Positions 1 to 9,159 are shown, counted from the stretch's first letter. The stretch: DNA of 49,532 bases from Aneurinibacillus aneurinilyticus ATCC 12856 (GCF_000466385.1 NZ_KE952873.1:1-49532), one strand, 5' to 3'. Numbers and translations: made by a program. Notes: generated by a model from the sequence alone, not told the origin.

Positions 1-10
1 AATAAATGAA

Positions 11-46
11 CCCCCTTATCTGAGCAATCAGATAGGGGGGGTTTTT
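11..46 (+). terminator. Rho-independent terminator of a gene left of the window
   Basis: A GC-rich stem, CCCCC-TATCTGA paired with TCAGATA-GGGGG around a GCAA loop, is followed by TTTTT. One unpaired T lies in the left arm. It ends transcription coming from a gene outside the window and isolates the operon that begins at 208. Confidence 0.85.
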
Positions 47-109
47 GGTTTGGATACAAGATCAAGTTGTCCTTTACACCACACGCTTCACATAGCCGAA
101 AAATTTTTC

Positions 110-138
110 TTGTATAAATGCAGAAAATTAATTATACT
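110..138 (+). promoter_or_regulatory. Sigma-A-like promoter of the racemase operon
   Basis: A -35 box TTGTAT (110-115) and a -10 box TATACT (133-138) are separated by exactly 17 bp. Transcription would start near 145, about 60 nt before the regulator's start codon. No competing promoter of similar quality is seen before 208. Confidence 0.5.
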
Positions 139-144
139 CAGTTT

Positions 145-158
145 GAAGTGAAAACTTC
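145..158. promoter_or_regulatory. Inverted repeat at the predicted transcription start, candidate regulator operator
   Basis: GAAGT-GAAA-ACTTC is a 5-bp inverted repeat that covers the predicted transcription start. It lies just before the RpiR-type regulator gene. RpiR-family proteins commonly bind palindromes in their own promoters, so autoregulation is plausible; this is inference from position only. Confidence 0.35.
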
Positions 159-207
159 TACATTAATAAATTTAAGAAGCCAATACTTCTTAAAAGGAGT
201 TTGTTTT

Positions 208-1074
208 ATGTCCTACCGTGAAAAAATCAGCCACCATTTTCATGAGCTAACTGCCGGACAAAAGAAAGTCGCCCGATATGTTTTAGACCATGCCCATGAG
301 TTCTCAAAGCATACAGCAACTGAAATCGGAAAAAAGGCAGGTGTTAGCGAAACAACGGTAATTCGTTTTTGTCATGCAGTAGGCTTTGACAGTTTCATGC
401 ACATGCAGCAAGCCGTATGGGATGAGCTTCTGGCTTCAAATTATACGCTGCAAATGCATCAAAGCTCATCTCGAATTGCAGAAAATGCACAAATCGAAGA
501 AAGAGATTTACTTGATGAAATTATGAGAAACGACATGTTTCAAATTGAAAAAACATTCAGCCAGCTTTCCCGGTCAACCTTTCAACAAGTTATTCGCTGC
601 CTGGCTGAAACTCCGTATATTCTCGTTGTTGGCCATCGGACTTCACATGCTCCTGCTTCCTGGTTGGCTTACTCACTAAATCTTCTGCGCGGAAAGACGC
701 GTCTCTATCGCCCTGATACAGATGATATGGCGCAATGGATCACTGAATTTGATTCTGACTGGGTGATAATTGCACTTTCCTTTCGGCGCTATGCGAAAGA
801 AACGGTTCAATTGGCGAAATTCGCCAAGGAAAATGGAGCTCGAGTGTTGACCATTACCGATAGCATGATTGCACCGGCTGCCCGTTATAGCGATTTCGTT
901 TTGCCTGTTGCAGTAACAGATGCGACGCTTGACTCTATACCTGCCCTTTTTTCCTTGCTAAACGCGATTGTTACCGTATTATCAGCTGAAAAAAGTGAAG
1001 AAATTACGAACACATTAACGCGCTATGAACAAATATACGAGAAGGTGTATCAGGAAGAAAAGGAGGAAAAGTAA
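208..1074 (+). CDS. MurR/RpiR family transcriptional regulator
   Basis: This 288-residue protein has the RpiR layout. An N-terminal helix-turn-helix (about residues 1-77, with the 'TATEIGKKAGVSETTVIRFC' helix pair) is followed by a C-terminal SIS domain (about 115-270, 'ILVVGHRT' then 'DSDWVIIALSF'), which usually binds a phosphosugar or related effector. The start at 208 is chosen because AAAAGGAG sits 8 nt upstream and the protein then begins as family members do; an in-frame ATG at 118 has no ribosome site. Its stop overlaps the next start (TAATG), so it is co-translated with the amidohydrolase. It probably controls the operon it heads; the effector is unknown but may be a D-amino acid or N-succinyl derivative. 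Confidence 0.88.
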   Translation: MSYREKISHHFHELTAGQKKVARYVLDHAHEFSKHTATEIGKKAGVSETTVIRFCHAVGFDSFMHMQQAVWDELLASNYTLQMHQSSSRIAENAQIEERDLLDEIMRNDMFQIEKTFSQLSRSTFQQVIRCLAETPYILVVGHRTSHAPASWLAYSLNLLRGKTRLYRPDTDDMAQWITEFDSDWVIIALSFRRYAKETVQLAKFAKENGARVLTITDSMIAPAARYSDFVLPVAVTDATLDSIPALFSLLNAIVTVLSAEKSEEITNTLTRYEQIYEKVYQEEKEEK

Positions 1075-2237
1075 TGGAGCTTACAGCTTCTGTACAAACA
1101 ATGCGGTCGAGTATCATGCAGACATTTTCTCATCTTCATGAACATCCCGAAACAAGCTGGAAGGAGGAAGAAACGACGCGATTTATCGTACAACGATTAG
1201 CATTACTTGGTTTGCAGACTGAGACATTTACCGATTGTACGGGTGTGATAGGGATATGGGAGCCGGAAGAAGCAACTGTTCGACAAGAACCACTTACTGT
1301 TGCCTTGAGAGCGGACATTGACGCACTATGGCAGTCAGTAGATGGCGAATGGAGAGCAAATCACTCCTGTGGGCATGATGCCCATATGACGGTTGTACTT
1401 TCTGCGCTGGAAATTCTAAAAAAAGCCGGATACCGTCCTCCAGGTACGATTAAAGTGATTTTTCAGCCAGCGGAAGAGACTGGGGAAGGCGCGCTAAAAA
1501 TGGTAGAAAAAGGGGCAGTAGAAGGTGTTGACTACCTGTATGGGCTTCATCTGCGCCCCATTCAGGAACTGCCTGACGGTAAGGCTTCACCTGCTATCTA
1601 TAACGGAGCTTCGCTTCTTGTACGGGGAGAAGTGCAAGGGCTAACCTCGCATGGTGCCCGTCCTCACCTGGGAGTGAATGCCATCGAAGCAGCTGCAGCA
1701 TTCCTTCAAACAATCCAGAATATTCACACAAACCCAATGATCCCATCTTCTATTAAAATGACGAGCATACGTGCAGGAGATGAAAACAGCACAAATGTCA
1801 TTCCCGATTATGCCAGATTCACACTTGACGTTCGTTCTCAATCCAATCAAACACTCGACGAAATATATGAAAAAATTCAGTCGGTTGCCAGATGTACAGC
1901 AGAGATGTATGGTGCCCACATTACATTGCAGCCGGATGGAAGAACAGCGGCCGCCGAAGTACATGATGAAGCGAAAGCATGTATGCGTCAATCTATTCAG
2001 GATGTGCTGGGCCAGGAGAATACAGCACCTGATGTTATTACACCTGGAGGTGAGGACTTTCACTTTTATACCCTAAAGCATCCACATATCAAAGCAACCA
2101 TGCTGGGTTTAGGTTGCGGCCTTACACCAGGACTTCATCATCCTCATATGCAGTTTAACCGTGAAGCACTGGTGTCGGGAGCACATATTATGGCCCGGAC
2201 AGTCATTCATACATTCCAGAAGGGAGAGTCGACATGA
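1074..2237 (+). CDS. M20 family metal-dependent amidohydrolase, probable N-succinyl-L-amino acid desuccinylase
   Basis: The 387-residue protein belongs to the M20D/HipO-like amidohydrolases. Visible metal and catalytic motifs are RADIDAL (79-85), SCGHDAH (98-104, with Cys99 and His101), PAEETGEG (132-139, catalytic Glu), a GLHL histidine (about 159) and a C-terminal HHPHMQF. A dimerisation lid domain interrupts the catalytic domain at about 180-290. Alone it could be called an aminoacylase or hippurate hydrolase. Beside a GNAT acyltransferase and an N-acylamino acid racemase with overlapping start and stop codons, it most likely removes the succinyl group from N-succinyl-L-amino acids. Start and stop overlap both neighbours. 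Confidence 0.85.
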   Translation: MELTASVQTMRSSIMQTFSHLHEHPETSWKEEETTRFIVQRLALLGLQTETFTDCTGVIGIWEPEEATVRQEPLTVALRADIDALWQSVDGEWRANHSCGHDAHMTVVLSALEILKKAGYRPPGTIKVIFQPAEETGEGALKMVEKGAVEGVDYLYGLHLRPIQELPDGKASPAIYNGASLLVRGEVQGLTSHGARPHLGVNAIEAAAAFLQTIQNIHTNPMIPSSIKMTSIRAGDENSTNVIPDYARFTLDVRSQSNQTLDEIYEKIQSVARCTAEMYGAHITLQPDGRTAAAEVHDEAKACMRQSIQDVLGQENTAPDVITPGGEDFHFYTLKHPHIKATMLGLGCGLTPGLHHPHMQFNREALVSGAHIMARTVIHTFQKGEST

Positions 2238-3076
2238 CACAGAATTTAGAGATTCGTATGCTGGCAAAGGTAGAAGAAATCGAGCCTATTGTGGAACTGG
2301 AGAAGATAATCTGGCAAACCGATATACCGATGCCAGCGGATCAGATGGTGACTGCTGCCAAGCATGGAGGGATGGTGCTCGGTGCTTTTCTGGACAACAG
2401 GCTTATCGGTTTTCAATACAGTTTTGCAGGATTTGACGGGAAGCGAACATATCTTTGCTCGCATATGCTAGGGACACATCCTGATTATCGTTACATGAAG
2501 ATTGGGGAGAAATTGAAGTGGAAGCAACGAGAAGCTGCATTAACACTTGGCTATGATCGAATCACATGGACCTATGATCCATTGGAGACGGCCAACGGTT
2601 ATCTGAATATTCATAAGCTCGGCGCGGTGTGCTCCACTTATATTGAGAACTGCTACGGCGATATGCAGGATTCCCTGAATCGGGGAATTTCTTCCGACCG
2701 TTTTCAAGTGGACTGGCATATCGGAAGCCAAAGAGTAGTTGCACGAGCAGAAGGGAAGCGACAGCAATATAACGATGTTCCTGAAGGCTTGCTTTTCGAT
2801 TGGGAACGAGATGAGAATGGTTATCCGGTACCGGTGGCTGAAGACATAGACTGGGATCGACTCGAGGGAACAACGATGTATCTCCCGGTGCCAGCGCAAT
2901 TTCAGCAAATGAAAAAACAAAACAAATCGCTGGCTATTCGGTGGCGTGCGGTGACACATCATGCGTTTACATATTTGTTCGAGCGGGGCTGGATTGTAAC
3001 GGATCTGGTACGTAATGAGAAGGCAACACCAGTACATTTCTATGTTTTACACAGAAAAGGAGAGGATTATAAATGA
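2234..3076 (+). CDS. GNAT-family acyltransferase, probable succinyl-CoA:D-amino acid N-succinyltransferase
   Basis: The 280-residue protein has an N-terminal GNAT fold (about 8-160). The acyl-CoA-binding loop region is seen in '[20 protein letters not shown]' (about 82-101), and a long C-terminal extension follows. This long form accompanies N-succinylamino acid racemases in Geobacillus and relatives, where the partner was shown to succinylate D-amino acids. The reaction here is inferred from that context. Its start overlaps the amidohydrolase stop (ATGA), and its own stop overlaps the racemase start (ATGA), which indicates translational coupling. No membrane segment is visible. Confidence 0.75.
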   Translation: MTQNLEIRMLAKVEEIEPIVELEKIIWQTDIPMPADQMVTAAKHGGMVLGAFLDNRLIGFQYSFAGFDGKRTYLCSHMLGTHPDYRYMKIGEKLKWKQREAALTLGYDRITWTYDPLETANGYLNIHKLGAVCSTYIENCYGDMQDSLNRGISSDRFQVDWHIGSQRVVARAEGKRQQYNDVPEGLLFDWERDENGYPVPVAEDIDWDRLEGTTMYLPVPAQFQQMKKQNKSLAIRWRAVTHHAFTYLFERGWIVTDLVRNEKATPVHFYVLHRKGEDYK

Positions 3077-4185
3077 ACATTAAACAGGTTATTTTGCGTC
3101 ACATGAAGATGCGGATGCGTCGACCATTTACTACAAGTGTAGGTACTGAATATGACAAGGAATTCATTCTTGTAGAAGCAAAAAGCGAAGACGGTCTTTC
3201 AGGCTGGGGAGAATCGGTCGCCGCAATTGAACCGTTCTATAAAGAAGAGACGGTCAAGATGAACTGGCATATGCTTGAGGATTTCTTGCTTCCGCTCGTA
3301 TTCGAAAAACCGATTGAACATCCAGATGAACTTACTAACGAAAGGTTTGCTCATATCAGGGGCAACTATATGGCGAAGGCAGCAATTGAGGGAGCAGTCT
3401 GGGATCTCTATGCCAGACAGAAGGGAATGACACTTGCACAAGCGCTTGGGGGAGAGAAGAAAAAAATTGAGGTAGGCATCAGCTTAGGCATTGAAGATTC
3501 TGTGGATGAACTGCTCCGTCTTGTAGAGAAGTATGTATACGAAGGCTATAAGCGTATTAAGGTAAAAATTCAGCCGGGATGGGATGTTGAAGTTATTCGT
3601 GCGGTACGCGAACGTTTCCCTGATATTAAGTTAATGGCTGATGCGAACTCTGCTTATACGTTAGACGATGCCGAACATTTGCGCAAATTGGATGCATTCA
3701 ACCTTACGATGATTGAACAGCCGCTTGCCCATGATGACATTGTTGATCATGCGGAATTGCAAGCACAGCTTCGGACACCGATTTGTCTTGATGAAAGTAT
3801 TCATTCTGTAGAAGACGTGCGTAAAGCGATTAAACTTAAAAGCTGCGGTGTAATTAACATTAAAATCGGTCGCGTAGGTGGCTTAACCGAGGCAAAGAAA
3901 ATCCATGATATATGCAAGGAGCATAATATTCCGGTATGGTGTGGCGGTATGCTGGAAGCAGGGGTTGGTCGTGCACATAATGTGGCTATCACAACGTTGT
4001 CAAATTTCATTATGCCGGGGGATACAGCTGCCTCTGCACGCTATTGGGAGAAGGACATTATCATTCCAGAAGTTACCGTGAAGGATGGCTGGATTACCGT
4101 TCCAGAAGGACCTGGTATTGGATATGAAGTAAGTCGTGAAAGACTGGATGAGTTTACGTTATATAGCAAGTCATATTTAGCATAG
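3073..4185 (+). CDS. N-succinylamino acid racemase / o-succinylbenzoate synthase-like enolase-superfamily enzyme
   Basis: This 370-residue enzyme is a muconate lactonizing enzyme subgroup member of the enolase superfamily. The barrel carries all catalytic residues: KVK (163-165), Asp190 in MADAN, Glu215 in MIEQP, Asp240 in CLDES and the opposite-face Lys264 in NIKIGR. This is the pattern of N-acylamino acid racemase and o-succinylbenzoate synthase (MenC). Many such enzymes catalyse both reactions. No other menaquinone gene lies nearby, while a GNAT transferase and an amidohydrolase overlap it, so racemisation of N-succinyl amino acids is the more likely role. It is the last gene of the operon and is followed by a terminator. 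Confidence 0.88.
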   Translation: MNIKQVILRHMKMRMRRPFTTSVGTEYDKEFILVEAKSEDGLSGWGESVAAIEPFYKEETVKMNWHMLEDFLLPLVFEKPIEHPDELTNERFAHIRGNYMAKAAIEGAVWDLYARQKGMTLAQALGGEKKKIEVGISLGIEDSVDELLRLVEKYVYEGYKRIKVKIQPGWDVEVIRAVRERFPDIKLMADANSAYTLDDAEHLRKLDAFNLTMIEQPLAHDDIVDHAELQAQLRTPICLDESIHSVEDVRKAIKLKSCGVINIKIGRVGGLTEAKKIHDICKEHNIPVWCGGMLEAGVGRAHNVAITTLSNFIMPGDTAASARYWEKDIIIPEVTVKDGWITVPEGPGIGYEVSRERLDEFTLYSKSYLA

Positions 4186-4200
4186 CAAGGAAAAAATGAG

Positions 4201-4232
4201 GAGTGCTTGCAGAACGCAAGCACTCTTTTTTC
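4201..4232 (+). terminator. Terminator of the racemase operon
   Basis: GAGTGCTTGC (4201-4210) pairs perfectly with GCAAGCACTC (4216-4225) across a 5-nt loop and runs into a T-rich tract. It separates the racemase operon from the phosphate transporter genes. Confidence 0.92.
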
Positions 4233-4245
4233 TGTTCTTTATTTC

Positions 4246-4262
4246 TTAACATTAAATTAACA
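4246..4262 (+). promoter_or_regulatory. PhoP-box-like pair, coding-strand orientation
   Basis: Two perfect TTAACA hexamers (4246-4251 and 4257-4262) lie exactly 11 bp apart. They match the Bacillus PhoP recognition repeat. Flanking positions in the same register (4235 and 4268) are poor matches, so the array may be only two good sites long. Confidence 0.55.
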
Positions 4263-4347
4263 ATCCTGTTCATGAAGGAAAGAAAGCCTGTCAAAACAAG
4301 GATTATACAGGGAGAGAAAATCTGAAGAAAACCTTCGTTTTTAATGG

Positions 4348-4407
4348 TGTAAACAGTTTGTAAAGATAAATTAAAGATCGTGTAAAACACCTTGTAGGGC
4401 CTATATT
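4348..4407 (+). promoter_or_regulatory. Four-hexamer Pho-box array and candidate pst promoter
   Basis: TGTAAA occurs at 4348, 4359 and 4381, with the weaker ATTAAA at 4370, all in strict 11-bp register. Read on the minus strand these are TTTACA-type PhoP hexamers. A -10-like TATATT lies at 4402-4407, placing the array at about -66 to -28. PhoP-dependent induction at low phosphate is the expected function; direct evidence is only the repeats and the downstream pst genes. Confidence 0.6.
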
Positions 4408-4494
4408 CCTCGATTATTATGAACAACGTAATTATTCCACATCAACACGGAAATAAAACCAATTTACTAAAAATCTTAGAGGGGGATTTTTGCA

Positions 4495-5616
4495 GTGAAG
4501 TTGAAAAAAATCGGTGTCCTACTTTTTGCGCTTGTGATGATGTTTTCTCTCGCAGCGTGTGGTTCTTCCAGCACGAGCCTGAAACCGGAAGGCGATAAAG
4601 AAGCAGGAGCAAGCGGACAACAGAAGCCTAGCGGAGAAGCAGGTCTTCTGAATGGCGCAGGTTCCAGCTTTGTAAATCCGTTGTTCTCTAAAATGTTCAA
4701 TGAGTATTCCAAAGAACATACAGACGTGAAAGTAAACTATCAGGCAATCGGTTCCGGTGGCGGTATCAAGCAATTGACTGCAAAAACAGTTGATTTTGCA
4801 GCTTCTGATGCTCCAATGAAAGAAGATGAAATCAAAGCGGCTGGCGGCAACGTATTGCATATTCCAGTAACGCTGGGCGGGGTTGCGATTGCATACAACC
4901 TTGAGGGCGTAAAGGACTTGAAGCTAACTCCAGCGAACATCGCTGATATTTACAGCGGAAAAGTAAAAAAATGGAATGATCCTCAAATCGCAGCAAACAA
5001 CAAAGGCGTGAAGCTTCCAGATACAGATATTTTTCCGGTACACCGTTCTGACGGTTCCGGCACAAGCCACATTTTCACAACATATCTGAATAAAGCAGCA
5101 GCAGATAAGTGGCCGAAAGAAAAAGTAGGAAAATCGATCAAGTGGGATAATGTAGGTACTGGTGCGAAAGGAAACGAAGGCGTAGCCGGACAAGTACAAA
5201 ACACACCAGGGTCCATCGGATACATCGAGTTAGCATATGTTATCCAAAACAACATGACAGCAGCTCAAGTTCAAAACAAAGACGGTCAGTTTGTAGCACC
5301 TTCGCTTGATTCTGTAACAGCGGCTGCGCAAGGCGGATTGGCGAATGTACCGGAAGATTTGAAAATTGAACTCAACGATCAGCCTGGAAAAGACAGCTAT
5401 CCGATCGTCGGAACAACATGGGCACTAGTTCCAGAAGATTTGGGAATGGATAAAGCAAAAGCTGAAAAAATGCTGACAATGCTGCAATGGACTGTAACAG
5501 ATGGACAAAAATATGCCTCCGATTTACAGTATGCTCCACTGCCGAAAGAACTGCAGGACAAGTGCGTAGCACAATTAAAAAAAGTAAAAGTAGACGGTCA
5601 ACCGGTTTTGAAATAA
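4495..5616 (+). CDS. pstS: Phosphate-binding lipoprotein PstS
   Basis: The 373-residue product begins with a lipoprotein signal peptide (basic MKLKK, hydrophobic core, lipobox LAAC with lipidated Cys22) and a low-complexity Ser/Gly linker. The PBP-like domain follows, with phosphate-contacting motifs GAGSSF and RSDGSGTS. It captures inorganic phosphate outside the membrane and delivers it to PstC-PstA. The start is GTG, preceded by GAGGGGG at 4479-4485. A hairpin after the gene probably keeps PstS mRNA more abundant than the permease genes. Pho-box arrays upstream fit phosphate-starvation control. Confidence 0.95.
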   Translation: MKLKKIGVLLFALVMMFSLAACGSSSTSLKPEGDKEAGASGQQKPSGEAGLLNGAGSSFVNPLFSKMFNEYSKEHTDVKVNYQAIGSGGGIKQLTAKTVDFAASDAPMKEDEIKAAGGNVLHIPVTLGGVAIAYNLEGVKDLKLTPANIADIYSGKVKKWNDPQIAANNKGVKLPDTDIFPVHRSDGSGTSHIFTTYLNKAAADKWPKEKVGKSIKWDNVGTGAKGNEGVAGQVQNTPGSIGYIELAYVIQNNMTAAQVQNKDGQFVAPSLDSVTAAAQGGLANVPEDLKIELNDQPGKDSYPIVGTTWALVPEDLGMDKAKAEKMLTMLQWTVTDGQKYASDLQYAPLPKELQDKCVAQLKKVKVDGQPVLK

Positions 5617-5633
5617 AGCAGTAAGACAGAAAG

Positions 5634-5670
5634 AGCGTGCAAAAAACTCCCTGGAGTTTTTTGCCGCTTT
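5634..5670 (+). terminator. Intercistronic hairpin after pstS (partial terminator)
   Basis: GCAAAAAACTCC pairs with GGAGTTTTTTGC over a minimal loop, is extended by an outer GCG/CGC, and is followed by TTTTTT. It lies between pstS and pstC without a visible new promoter. It most likely terminates part of the transcripts or protects the pstS 3' end, as in other pst operons. Confidence 0.75.
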
Positions 5671-5696
5671 TTTCAAGAGAATGGGGAGTGTAATCC

Positions 5697-6620
5697 TTGA
5701 AGAAAAGATATGGAGATCAATTATTCAAAGCAATCGCATATATCTTTGGTTGTTCAATCATTGCCATGCTTGGTCTTATGGTGTGGGAGATGTTCCGCGG
5801 TTCGAGCTTTGCTCTTGATAAGTATGGGTTAGGCTTTTTATTTAGCTCCTCATGGGACCCCGTCACAGAAGAATTTGGAGCTTGGCCGTTCATTTACGGT
5901 ACGATTGTTTCTTCACTCCTGGCTCTTGTTATCGCAACACCTATAAGTATTGGAATTGCTGTCTTTCTTGTTGAAGTCGCTCCGAAATGGTTTCGGGATG
6001 TTGTAGGCTTTCTAATTGAGCTTTTAGCTGCAATTCCTTCCATTGTATATGGTTTGTGGGGAATTTTCGTTTTAGGCCCTATTATTCGGGAGTATATCGC
6101 TCCTGTATTTATTAATACATTAGGGAAGTTCATTCCGTTCTTTGCTGGGCCTTCCTTCGGAGTCGGGATTTTCACAGCAGGTGTAATTCTGGCGATTATG
6201 ATCATTCCGACGATCGCTTCTATTTCCAGAGAAGTGATTATGGTTGTACCGGATGCACAGCGTGAAGCTGCTCTAGCCCTTGGCGCAACGAAATGGGAAA
6301 TGATTCGTACGGCTGTACTTACGTATTCGCGTTCAGGTATTCTTGGCGCCATGATTATCGGGCTGGGCCGTGCAATCGGAGAGACGATGTCTGTTACGAT
6401 GGTTATCGGAAATCGACCGGAAGTTCCGGATTCTATATTTGACCCCGCTTATACGATGGCGAGCGTCATTGCTAATGAATTTAACGAAGCCTCCTCTGAT
6501 ATTTATTTATCCACGTTGATTGAAATTGGGTTCCTGCTGTTTGCGGTAACGCTGTTGGTCAACATCTTCGCACGTTTCCTTGTGTGGACAACGTCTAGAG
6601 GCATACAGGAGGCTAAATAA
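5697..6620 (+). CDS. pstC: Phosphate ABC transporter permease PstC
   Basis: The 307-residue membrane protein has about six transmembrane segments. A binding-protein-dependent permease EAA loop is seen in 'EAALALGATKWEMIRTAVL', which docks on PstB. It forms half of the phosphate channel. The start is TTG at 5697, chosen because GGGGAG (5683-5688) lies 8 nt upstream and the N-terminus has normal PstC length. It is separated from pstA by 2 nt. Confidence 0.94.
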   Translation: MKKRYGDQLFKAIAYIFGCSIIAMLGLMVWEMFRGSSFALDKYGLGFLFSSSWDPVTEEFGAWPFIYGTIVSSLLALVIATPISIGIAVFLVEVAPKWFRDVVGFLIELLAAIPSIVYGLWGIFVLGPIIREYIAPVFINTLGKFIPFFAGPSFGVGIFTAGVILAIMIIPTIASISREVIMVVPDAQREAALALGATKWEMIRTAVLTYSRSGILGAMIIGLGRAIGETMSVTMVIGNRPEVPDSIFDPAYTMASVIANEFNEASSDIYLSTLIEIGFLLFAVTLLVNIFARFLVWTTSRGIQEAK

Positions 6621-6622
6621 AT

Positions 6623-7501
6623 ATGGAAAGTGTATTGGAAAGTGTCAAAAAACAAAAAACGAATAAATTGAATGCCAAGCTGGGCCGGCGCCGTGCATTC
6701 AGCTCTTTTATGGTCAGCCTAACCATCTTAAGTATGCTTCTGGCACTTACCCCTCTGTTCAGCATTCTGGGATATGTTCTTGTAAAAGGAATACCCGCTT
6801 TAAATTTTGCCTTTTTCACGGAGCTACCTGCCCCCCCGGGAGAAGCAGGTGGCGGGATGGCCAACGGTATTGTCGGTACATTTACGCTTATTGGTCTTGC
6901 CTCATTAATTGGGGTACCAGTAGGCTTGATGGCAGGAGTCTTCCTATCTGAGTATGGTCGCAACCGTTTTGGTAAATTCGTTTCATTCCTAACAGATATT
7001 ATGCTTGGCGTACCTTCTATTGTTGTGGGTATTGTTGTGTATGCTCTCGTAGTATTGTGGCTGGGCGGTTTTTCCGCCTATGCGGGAGGAATAGCGCTGG
7101 CGTTTATTATGATTCCGGCTGTTACCCGTACAACAGAAGAGATGTTAAAGCTAGTGCCGAATCATATCCGGGAGGCGGGCCTTGCACTCGGTATTCCAAA
7201 GTGGCGTGTTATCATGCTGATAATCCTGCCCACTGCGCTACGTGGGATTATTACAGGTATTATGCTGGCTGTGGCTCGTGTATCAGGGGAGACCGCTCCG
7301 TTGCTCTTCACGGCTTTCGGAAATATGTATTGGAACAAGTCCCTTAATGAACCGATTGCCTCGATGCCAGTGCTGGTATTTAACTATGCAATTTCTCCGT
7401 ATGCGGAGTGGCAAGCTCAGGCATGGGCAGGGGCGCTGACGCTTATTCTAATTGTTCTTGTGTTGAATGTATCTGCACGTTTGGTTACGAGAAAGCGATA
7501 G
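6623..7501 (+). CDS. pstA: Phosphate ABC transporter permease PstA
   Basis: The 292-residue integral membrane protein has about six hydrophobic spans and the EAA loop '[20 protein letters not shown]'. The '[14 protein letters not shown]' stretch is characteristic of PstA. It pairs with PstC to form the phosphate channel. AGGAGG at 6607-6612, inside the end of pstC, is its ribosome site. Confidence 0.94.
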   Translation: MESVLESVKKQKTNKLNAKLGRRRAFSSFMVSLTILSMLLALTPLFSILGYVLVKGIPALNFAFFTELPAPPGEAGGGMANGIVGTFTLIGLASLIGVPVGLMAGVFLSEYGRNRFGKFVSFLTDIMLGVPSIVVGIVVYALVVLWLGGFSAYAGGIALAFIMIPAVTRTTEEMLKLVPNHIREAGLALGIPKWRVIMLIILPTALRGIITGIMLAVARVSGETAPLLFTAFGNMYWNKSLNEPIASMPVLVFNYAISPYAEWQAQAWAGALTLILIVLVLNVSARLVTRKR

Positions 7502-7521
7502 AATATACGAGGTGGAGATCA

Positions 7522-8271
7522 ATGATTGAAGCAAAAAGCCTGAACCTATGGTATGGCGATTTTCATGCGATTAAAAATATTAATATGGCTATTGAAAAAA
7601 ATAAAGTAACTGCGTTTATCGGTCCTTCCGGCTGTGGCAAATCAACGTTTTTGCGGGCGATTAACCGTATGCATGAAGTAATCGAGGGCGCAAAGGTAGA
7701 GGGCGAAATTCTGCTTGAGGGCGAGAATATTTATAATCCGGACCGTGATCCTGTAACGGTACGCCAGCAGGTAGGAATGGTGTTTCAGAAACCGAACCCG
7801 TTTCCTACGATGTCTATTTATGACAATGTAGCAGCAGGTCTTCGGATTAACGGATTCAAGAACAAGAAGAAGCTGGATGAGATCGTAGAGCGCTGCCTGA
7901 CACAAGCTGGTCTATGGAATGAGGTTAAAGACCGCTTAAGTAAAAATGCGATGGGTTTATCTGGCGGTCAGCAACAGCGTCTGTGCATTGCCCGTACATT
8001 GGCCGTAGAGCCGGAAGTAGTGTTGATGGATGAACCTACCTCGGCGCTGGATCCAATTTCTACGCAAAAAGTGGAAGAGCTGTTGTTTGAGCTAAAGAAG
8101 AAGTACACCATCATTATTGTCACGCATAATATGCAACAAGCTGCACGCGTATCTGATCACACAGCCTTTTTTCTATTAGGTGAAATGGTTGAGTTTGATC
8201 AAACAGAGACGATCTTTACCAATCCGCAAGATAAGCGTACAGAAGATTACATTACAGGGCGCTTTGGCTAA
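7522..8271 (+). CDS. pstB: Phosphate ABC transporter ATP-binding protein PstB
   Basis: The 249-residue ATPase shows Walker A GPSGCGKS, the Q-loop 'VFQKPNPFP', ABC signature LSGGQQQR, Walker [13 protein letters not shown] and the H-loop VTHNM. It powers phosphate uptake through PstC-PstA. The start at 7522 follows GAGGTGGAG (7509-7517). Longer in-frame extensions overlap pstA and have no homology value. phoU does not follow, as it does in many bacteria; a phoU gene is at 47299. Confidence 0.95.
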   Translation: MIEAKSLNLWYGDFHAIKNINMAIEKNKVTAFIGPSGCGKSTFLRAINRMHEVIEGAKVEGEILLEGENIYNPDRDPVTVRQQVGMVFQKPNPFPTMSIYDNVAAGLRINGFKNKKKLDEIVERCLTQAGLWNEVKDRLSKNAMGLSGGQQQRLCIARTLAVEPEVVLMDEPTSALDPISTQKVEELLFELKKKYTIIIVTHNMQQAARVSDHTAFFLLGEMVEFDQTETIFTNPQDKRTEDYITGRFG

Positions 8272-8277
8272 AGCTCA

Positions 8278-8304
8278 GGAACCGGATTTCTCCGGTTCTT
8301 TTTT
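8278..8304 (+). terminator. Terminator of the pst operon
   Basis: GAACCGGA (8279-8286) pairs with TCCGGTTC (8291-8298) around TTTC and is followed by TTTTTT. It closes the pstSCAB transcript. Confidence 0.9.
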
Positions 8305-8361
8305 GAGTGTTGGCTTACTGTCTGTTACAATATATTTCAATATGATACAGGAGGTAAGCGG

Positions 8362-9066
8362 ATGACAGAAGCGGTAAAGCCCTTTAACAAAACAATTCAG
8401 CTTGCAGTATTTTTCGACATGGACGGAACGCTGCTGCAAACGGAAAATGTAGCATTGCCTGCGGTAAAGGATGCATTCGAGCATTTGAAACGGGAAGGTA
8501 TATATAAAGGGAAAACGCCTACTAGAGAGCAAGTCTTAAACGTATTTGGCATGACCATAGAGCAAATTTGGAATACACTTATGCCTGATGCATCGCAGGT
8601 AGTAAGGGAAAAAGCGAATACATTAATGCTTGACTACGAAATTGAACGCTTAAAAAATGGAGAAGGGAAGCTGTATGATGGCGTATTCGATGTATTGACT
8701 CGACTCAAGGAAAACGGAATTCCGGTTTTCGTTGTAAGCAACGGGGAGAAAGCGTACATTGAGGCTGTGGTAAAATATACTGGATTATCAATGTTATTTA
8801 CGGATTTGTATAGTGCAGGCCGTTTCCAAACAAAAACGAAGAACGACCTTGTCACAAAGCTACTGAATGACTACCGTATTGAGCATGCGATTATGGTTGG
8901 TGACCGTCACTCGGACGTGGAAGCGGGCAAAGTAAATGGATTATACACCATCGCCTGCGATTTTGGCTTTGCTAAAGAGGGAGAATTGGATGGTGCTGAC
9001 ACGTGTGTTACGGCGTTTACTGATATCGTGCACATTATTAATTCCTACATAGAAAATCTGAAGTGA
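8362..9066 (+). CDS. HAD-superfamily phosphatase
   Basis: The 234-residue protein has the haloacid dehalogenase motifs: FFDMDGT (nucleophile Asp19 and general acid Asp21), VVSNGEK as motif II, a lysine in the TKTKNDLV stretch, and GDRHSDVEAG as motif IV. A helical cap domain lies between motifs I and II, as in phosphoglycolate phosphatase and related enzymes. The substrate cannot be read from the sequence. It is a single gene between two terminators, preceded by AGGAGG. Its position after pst might suggest phosphate scavenging, but no Pho box was seen. Confidence 0.85.
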   Translation: MTEAVKPFNKTIQLAVFFDMDGTLLQTENVALPAVKDAFEHLKREGIYKGKTPTREQVLNVFGMTIEQIWNTLMPDASQVVREKANTLMLDYEIERLKNGEGKLYDGVFDVLTRLKENGIPVFVVSNGEKAYIEAVVKYTGLSMLFTDLYSAGRFQTKTKNDLVTKLLNDYRIEHAIMVGDRHSDVEAGKVNGLYTIACDFGFAKEGELDGADTCVTAFTDIVHIINSYIENLK

Positions 9067-9087
9067 AGTTCACTTTAGATTTTTTTG
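9054..9087 (+). terminator. Terminator overlapping the HAD gene stop codon
   Basis: AAATCTGAAGTGAA pairs with TTCACTTTAGATTT with one G-T wobble, followed by TTTTTT. The left arm contains the last codons and TGA stop of the phosphatase gene. Confidence 0.85.
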
Positions 9088-9111
9088 TTGTAAACACTAA
9101 AAAAAGGGTAG
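9087..9111 (+). promoter_or_regulatory. Possible sigma-B-type promoter upstream of ctsR
   Basis: GTTGTA, 13 bp, GGGTAG resembles the general-stress consensus GTTTaA-N12-14-GGGTAT. ctsR in Bacillus subtilis has such a promoter. The -35 matches only partly, and nothing in the window shows that this organism has sigma-B. Confidence 0.3.
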
Positions 9112-9159
9112 ATAAGAATAGAAATGAAATTTTAGGTCAAGAATAACAATATTGGTTGC

